Part shown: in pieces, positions 6,929 through 9,696 of the stretch
Position numbering within the stretch: position 1 is the stretch's first letter
Layout: each line of letters begins with the position of its first letter
Assembly (NCBI GenBank): GCA_934569215.1
Contig: CAKTKF010000023.1
Location: forward strand, 1 to 9,696
Origin: an uncultured Oscillospiraceae bacterium
Lineage (GTDB): Bacteria > Bacillota > Clostridia > Oscillospirales > Oscillospiraceae
Direction: 5' to 3'
Length of the DNA: 9,696 bases
Notes under the pieces: generated by a model
Database searches by the model: none
What the model was told of the DNA's origin: nothing
What the model saw: only the letters and a program-made list of their open reading frames with translations
Translations under genes and position numbers: made by a program

Positions 6929-7936
6929 TTATTCTCCGAACCTTTCCGCAGCCTCTTTCAGCATACTGCGGATGGGCAGATGGTAGGGGCAGCGGCTTTC
7001 GCAGGCGCCGCAGCCGATGCAGTCCGACGCTTTTTTCGTAAGCGTCGCGTAGCGGCTTCTTGCCCAGTCCGCCAGACCGTACCGGGTCAGATATCCCTCA
7101 AACAGGAACACGCTGGAAATGCTGATGCTCGCGCTGCAGGGCTGACAGTAATTGCACCGGCGGCAAAACTGGGTGCCGAGGGCGTCGCGGATGGCGCGGA
7201 ACTTCCCCTCTTCCTCATGGGACAGCGGGGAAGCGTCGTTTACCGCGGCGAGATTCTGGTTCAGCTCGGCAATGTCCGCCATGCCGGGTATCACCACGGT
7301 GACATCCGGGTTGGCGCAGACATAGCGCAGCGCCGTCACGGCGTCCTCGATGGCGCCGCCCGCCAGGGGCTTCATGGCAATGAAGCCGATGTTCTTTTCG
7401 GCGCAGGCATGAATCAGAGCTTTTGCCTGATCCTCCACGATGTTGTAGGGGAACATGACGGTTTCCACCCATGGCAGCTCCAGCGCCATCCGGAAGGTTT
7501 CCAGAGAGTGGGCAGTGATGCCGATATGGCCGATCTTCCCGGCCGTTTTCGCCGCCGTCAGGGCTTCCAGCGCGCCGCCGGGGGCGCAGACCTTCTCCAA
7601 ATCCGCAGGGGGCGCGTTGTGAATCTGGTACAGGTCAATATAGTCGGTGCGGAGATTTTTCAGGCTGATGTCAATGTCCTTCGCCATGGCCTCCGCCGTG
7701 CGGGACATACTCTTTGTGGCAAGCACAAAATGCTCCCGGATGCCCTCCAGGCCGACCCCTAAGTATTCCTCGCTGACGGTATAGCCCCGTGCGGTATCAA
7801 TGTAATTGACGCCGTTTTCCAGCAGCTTGTGCATAAGGGCTTTGGTTCCCTCCGCGTCGATGCGCTGGATGGGGATTCCCCCAAAGCCCATGCGGGAGAT
7901 TTTCAGCCCGGTTTTGCCGAGGATTCTGTATTCCAT
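6929..7936 (-). CDS. Aldo/keto reductase with C-terminal [4Fe-4S] ferredoxin-like domain
   Basis: This is a 335-residue predicted oxidoreductase of the AKR-ferredoxin type (COG1453-like). The N-terminal TIM barrel opens with MEYRILGKTGLKISRMG. The catalytic tetrad is Asp47 and Tyr52 (YIDTARGY), Lys75 (ATKS) and His106 (YQIHN), so NAD(P)H-dependent carbonyl reduction is expected; the substrate cannot be read. The C-terminal part carries a CxxCxxCxxC set (Cys258, 261, 264, 267) and CIGCGACESRCP (Cys306, 309, 312, 316), a classical [4Fe-4S] motif, suggesting electron exchange with ferredoxin or flavin partners. The open frame extends to 8005, but the extra 23 codons cover a promoter. ATG 7934-7936, with AAAGGAG at 7946-7952 (9 nt spacing), is preferred and aligns with the family start. 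It is first in a two-gene unit with the histidine phosphatase (12-nt gap). Confidence 0.93.
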   Translation of the reverse strand: MEYRILGKTGLKISRMGFGGIPIQRIDAEGTKALMHKLLENGVNYIDTARGYTVSEEYLGVGLEGIREHFVLATKSMSRTAEAMAKDIDISLKNLRTDYIDLYQIHNAPPADLEKVCAPGGALEALTAAKTAGKIGHIGITAHSLETFRMALELPWVETVMFPYNIVEDQAKALIHACAEKNIGFIAMKPLAGGAIEDAVTALRYVCANPDVTVVIPGMADIAELNQNLAAVNDASPLSHEEEGKFRAIRDALGTQFCRRCNYCQPCSASISISSVFLFEGYLTRYGLADWARSRYATLTKKASDCIGCGACESRCPYHLPIRSMLKEAAERFGE

Positions 7937-7945
7937 AGTCACGCG

Positions 7946-7952
7946 CTCCTTT
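7946..7952 (-). promoter_or_regulatory. Ribosome binding site fixing the aldo/keto reductase start
   Basis: AAAGGAG on the minus strand lies 9 nt before ATG 7934-7936 and just downstream of the predicted transcription start. It decides for the 7936 start over the longer frame to 8005. Confidence 0.82.
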
Positions 7953-7963
7953 CCGTTTCTGAC

Positions 7964-7992
7964 ATTATACGGCAAAATCGCTGAAAAAACAA
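7964..7992 (-). promoter_or_regulatory. Promoter of the aldo/keto reductase-phosphatase unit
   Basis: On the minus strand, a perfect -10 TATAAT (7964-7969) has TTGTTT (7987-7992, 3 of 6 matches) 17 bp upstream. Predicted start is near 7957, giving a leader of about 20 nt that contains the RBS. It lies directly after the proC terminator, which makes an independent transcription unit likely. The weak -35 suggests modest activity or an activator. Confidence 0.65.
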
Positions 7993-8005
7993 CCTGTCCG
8001 ATCAT

Positions 8006-8034
8006 AAAAAACGGGTCAGCTTCCGCTGACCCGT
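8006..8034 (-). terminator. Intrinsic terminator of the proline biosynthesis unit
   Basis: A perfect 10-bp inverted repeat, ACGGGTCAGC (8011-8020) and GCTGACCCGT (8025-8034), has a 4-nt loop. In the minus-strand transcript it is followed by a run of U (8006-8010 after the closing base pair). It begins 4 nt after the proC stop at 8039-8041. This is a textbook rho-independent terminator. Confidence 0.93.
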
Positions 8035-8038
8035 TCCG

Positions 8039-8824
8039 TTACTTTCCAAGCTCTTTGTTCTTCTTATAGGTATCAATCACGCAGTCCATTGCCGCGCCGC
8101 GGAAGCCGTGATTTTCCAGCGTCTGAACGCCGACAATGGTGCTGCCCCCGGGAGAGCACACCGCATCCTTCAATGCGCCGGGGTGCTGACGGGTGGCAAG
8201 CAGCATTTCCGCAGAACCCGCCATGGTCATGGCGGCGTATTCCATTGCCTTGGCTCTGGGAAGGCCGCAGGCCACCGCGCCGTCGGCAAACGCCTCCACG
8301 AACATGTACAGAAAGGCCGGGCCGCTGCCGGACAGGGCGCTTGCCGCGTCGATCAGCCGCTCCTCCAGCGCGTCCAGCAGACCGCAGAAGCGCATATCTT
8401 CCCGCCAGTCATTCAGCGTTTCCTCCGCCACAAGAGCGTTGCGGCAATAGGGAATCACGCCTTTGCCGATGGCCGTGGGGGTGTTGGGCATGATGCGGAT
8501 GACGGGCAGTTCCGCCGCGGCAAGCTGCTCCAACTTGGCAATTTCCATGCCCGCCGCCATGGTGATGAGCAGCGGCTTGCGCTTTCCCAGAACCTTTTGC
8601 AGCGGGGACAGCACCTCCTGCACCATATGGGGCTTCACCGCGATAAAAATCCGGTCGCACCGGGCGGCGACGGTTTCCGCGTCGGAATAGACGATGCCCA
8701 GCTCCTCGGCAAACGCCTTTGCCCTGCCGGAACGGTCGGACACCATGATTTCCTTTGTGGCCTTGCTCAGGGCTTTGGCAATGGCGCCGCCCATGTTGCC
8801 GCAGCCGATAAATCCGTACTTCAT
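8039..8824 (-). CDS. proC: Pyrroline-5-carboxylate reductase
   Basis: This is a complete 261-residue enzyme for the last step of proline synthesis, NAD(P)H-dependent reduction of 1-pyrroline-5-carboxylate to L-proline in the cytoplasm. The N-terminal Rossmann fold starts with GCGNMG (7-12); IAVKPH and the family block RIMPNTP lie in the middle. The C-terminal dimerisation and substrate region has ALSGSGPAF and AVCSPGGST, where most relatives have SPGGTT. Length is normal. The RBS AGGAGG (8831-8836) shares its first A with the TGA stop of proA and lies 6 nt before ATG 8822-8824, so the two genes should be translationally coupled. An intrinsic terminator follows the stop directly, making proC the last gene of the unit. 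Confidence 0.97.
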   Translation of the reverse strand: MKYGFIGCGNMGGAIAKALSKATKEIMVSDRSGRAKAFAEELGIVYSDAETVAARCDRIFIAVKPHMVQEVLSPLQKVLGKRKPLLITMAAGMEIAKLEQLAAAELPVIRIMPNTPTAIGKGVIPYCRNALVAEETLNDWREDMRFCGLLDALEERLIDAASALSGSGPAFLYMFVEAFADGAVACGLPRAKAMEYAAMTMAGSAEMLLATRQHPGALKDAVCSPGGSTIVGVQTLENHGFRGAAMDCVIDTYKKNKELGK

Positions 8825-8835
8825 ATGTTTCCTCC

Positions 8836-9696
8836 TCAGCGGATATGTCCGTTTCCGTGAATGATGTATTTATAGGTGGTCAGCTCCTGCAAGCCCATGG
8901 GGCCTCGGGCGTGGAGCTTCTGGGTGGAAATGCCCATCTCGCACCCCAGGCCGAATTCGCCGCCGTCGGTGAACCGGGTGGAGGCATTGACATACACCGC
9001 CGCGCTGTCCACATTGGCGGTAAAATACCGCTCCGCCTCCGGACTGCGGGTCACAATGGCCTCGCTGTGGCCGGTGGAGTGCGACGCGATATGGGCGACC
9101 GCCTCCTTCACATCCTCCACGCATTTGACGGCAAGGATATAGTCCAGAAATTCCGTATCAAAATCCTTCTCCCCGGCCTTTTTTCCGGGGATGATGGCAG
9201 CCGCCGTCTCATCCAGACGAAGCTCCACTGCCCTTTCCCGGTCAGTGACCAGACGTTTATAGAGCATGGGCAGAAACGTGGGGGCGATCGCCTTGTCCAC
9301 CAGCAGAACCTCCTCGGCGTTGCAGACGCTGGGGCGGCTGGTTTTGGCGTTTTCCACGATGTTCAGCGCCATGTTCAGGTCGGCGGATTTCTCCACATAT
9401 ACGTGGCAGATGCCGGTACCGGTGGCAATACAAGGGACTGTGGCGGTGCTTACACAGGCGCTAATCAGCCCCGCGCCGCCCCGGGGAATCAGCAGGTCAA
9501 TATAGCCGTTTGCGGTCATCAGCGCCGCGGCGCTTTCCCGGGAAGTATCCTGTACCAGATTCACCGCATTCTCCGTGATGCCCGCCGATTTCAGGCCGGA
9601 ACGGAGGGCGTCAACGATGGCGTTGGCACTGCGGAACGCCTCTTTTCCGCTTCTCAGGACGCAGACGTTCCCGCTTTTCAGCGCCAGAGCGGCGGC
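8836..9696 (-). CDS. proA: Glutamate-5-semialdehyde dehydrogenase / gamma-glutamyl phosphate reductase (5' end outside window)
   Basis: This frame runs from the TGA at 8836-8838 to the window edge at 9696 with no stop, giving 286 C-terminal residues of a protein that is usually about 415 long. A GTG at 9562-9564 is internal: the 44 codons before it continue the family sequence ([16 protein letters not shown]). The enzyme reduces gamma-glutamyl phosphate with NADPH to glutamate-5-semialdehyde, the second step of proline synthesis. Visible signatures are DTSRESA, the [11 protein letters not shown] block, [10 protein letters not shown], and [14 protein letters not shown] with the catalytic Cys (visible residue 125). 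The tail [13 protein letters not shown] is typical of the family. proC follows after 11 nt; proB is expected upstream but lies beyond the window. Confidence 0.97.
   Translation of the reverse strand, partial: AAALALKSGNVCVLRSGKEAFRSANAIVDALRSGLKSAGITENAVNLVQDTSRESAAALMTANGYIDLLIPRGGAGLISACVSTATVPCIATGTGICHVYVEKSADLNMALNIVENAKTSRPSVCNAEEVLLVDKAIAPTFLPMLYKRLVTDRERAVELRLDETAAAIIPGKKAGEKDFDTEFLDYILAVKCVEDVKEAVAHIASHSTGHSEAIVTRSPEAERYFTANVDSAAVYVNASTRFTDGGEFGLGCEMGISTQKLHARGPMGLQELTTYKYIIHGNGHIR

Noticed and set aside
8108..8860. 250-codon plus-strand open frame
   Set aside because: It is antisense to proC, with no recognisable motif and no convincing RBS. proC is unambiguous.
9562..9564. GTG as a possible start for proA
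   Set aside because: The frame stays open to the window edge, and the 44 codons upstream match ProA family sequence, so the GTG is an internal Val.

Overview
The window looks like chromosome of a fairly GC-rich Gram-positive Clostridia, most like the gut Oscillospiraceae (Oscillibacter/Flavonifractor-type). This placement is an inference. It rests on the divergent type II topoisomerase pair, which is typical of Clostridia, a YitT-family membrane protein, strong AGGAGG-type ribosome binding sites, a lipobox lipoprotein and an estimated GC content in the high fifties. All eight genes that can be supported lie on the minus strand. Long plus-strand open frames are antisense shadows. I see no RNA gene, insertion sequence, phage gene, CRISPR array or toxin-antitoxin pair.

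Reading in the direction of transcription (high to low coordinates), there are three apparent transcription units. Unit 1 is proline biosynthesis: proA (5' end outside the window, 9696 to 8836) and proC (8824-8039), coupled across 11 nt and closed by a strong intrinsic terminator (8006-8034). Unit 2 starts at a promoter at 7964-7992. It carries a [4Fe-4S] aldo/keto reductase (7936-6929) and a histidine-phosphatase-family protein (6916-6188), again stop/RBS-overlapped, and ends at an intrinsic terminator (6142-6177).

Unit 3 starts at a near-consensus sigma-A promoter (6094-6122). It carries a ParE/GyrB-like subunit (6053-4077), a ParC/GyrA-like subunit (4025-1785), a YitT/DUF161-DUF2179 membrane protein (1743-880), and a secreted lipoprotein that appears to enter a transglutaminase-like domain with Ser where the nucleophilic Cys is expected (854 to beyond position 1). 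The gaps of 51, 41 and 25 nt contain no visible terminator, so these four genes are probably co-transcribed.

This is mostly housekeeping DNA, and I do not see a convincing new defence or metabolic system. The points worth a second look are the divergent topoisomerase pair with altered quinolone-site and active-site neighbourhood residues, its apparent operon with a transporter-like protein and the degenerate-transglutaminase lipoprotein, and two open frames whose longest in-frame starts lie upstream of recognisable promoters and should be trimmed (topoisomerase B subunit to 6053, reductase to 7936). Intergenic DNA is short: the longest gap, about 134 bp at 6054-6187, is explained by a terminator plus a promoter.
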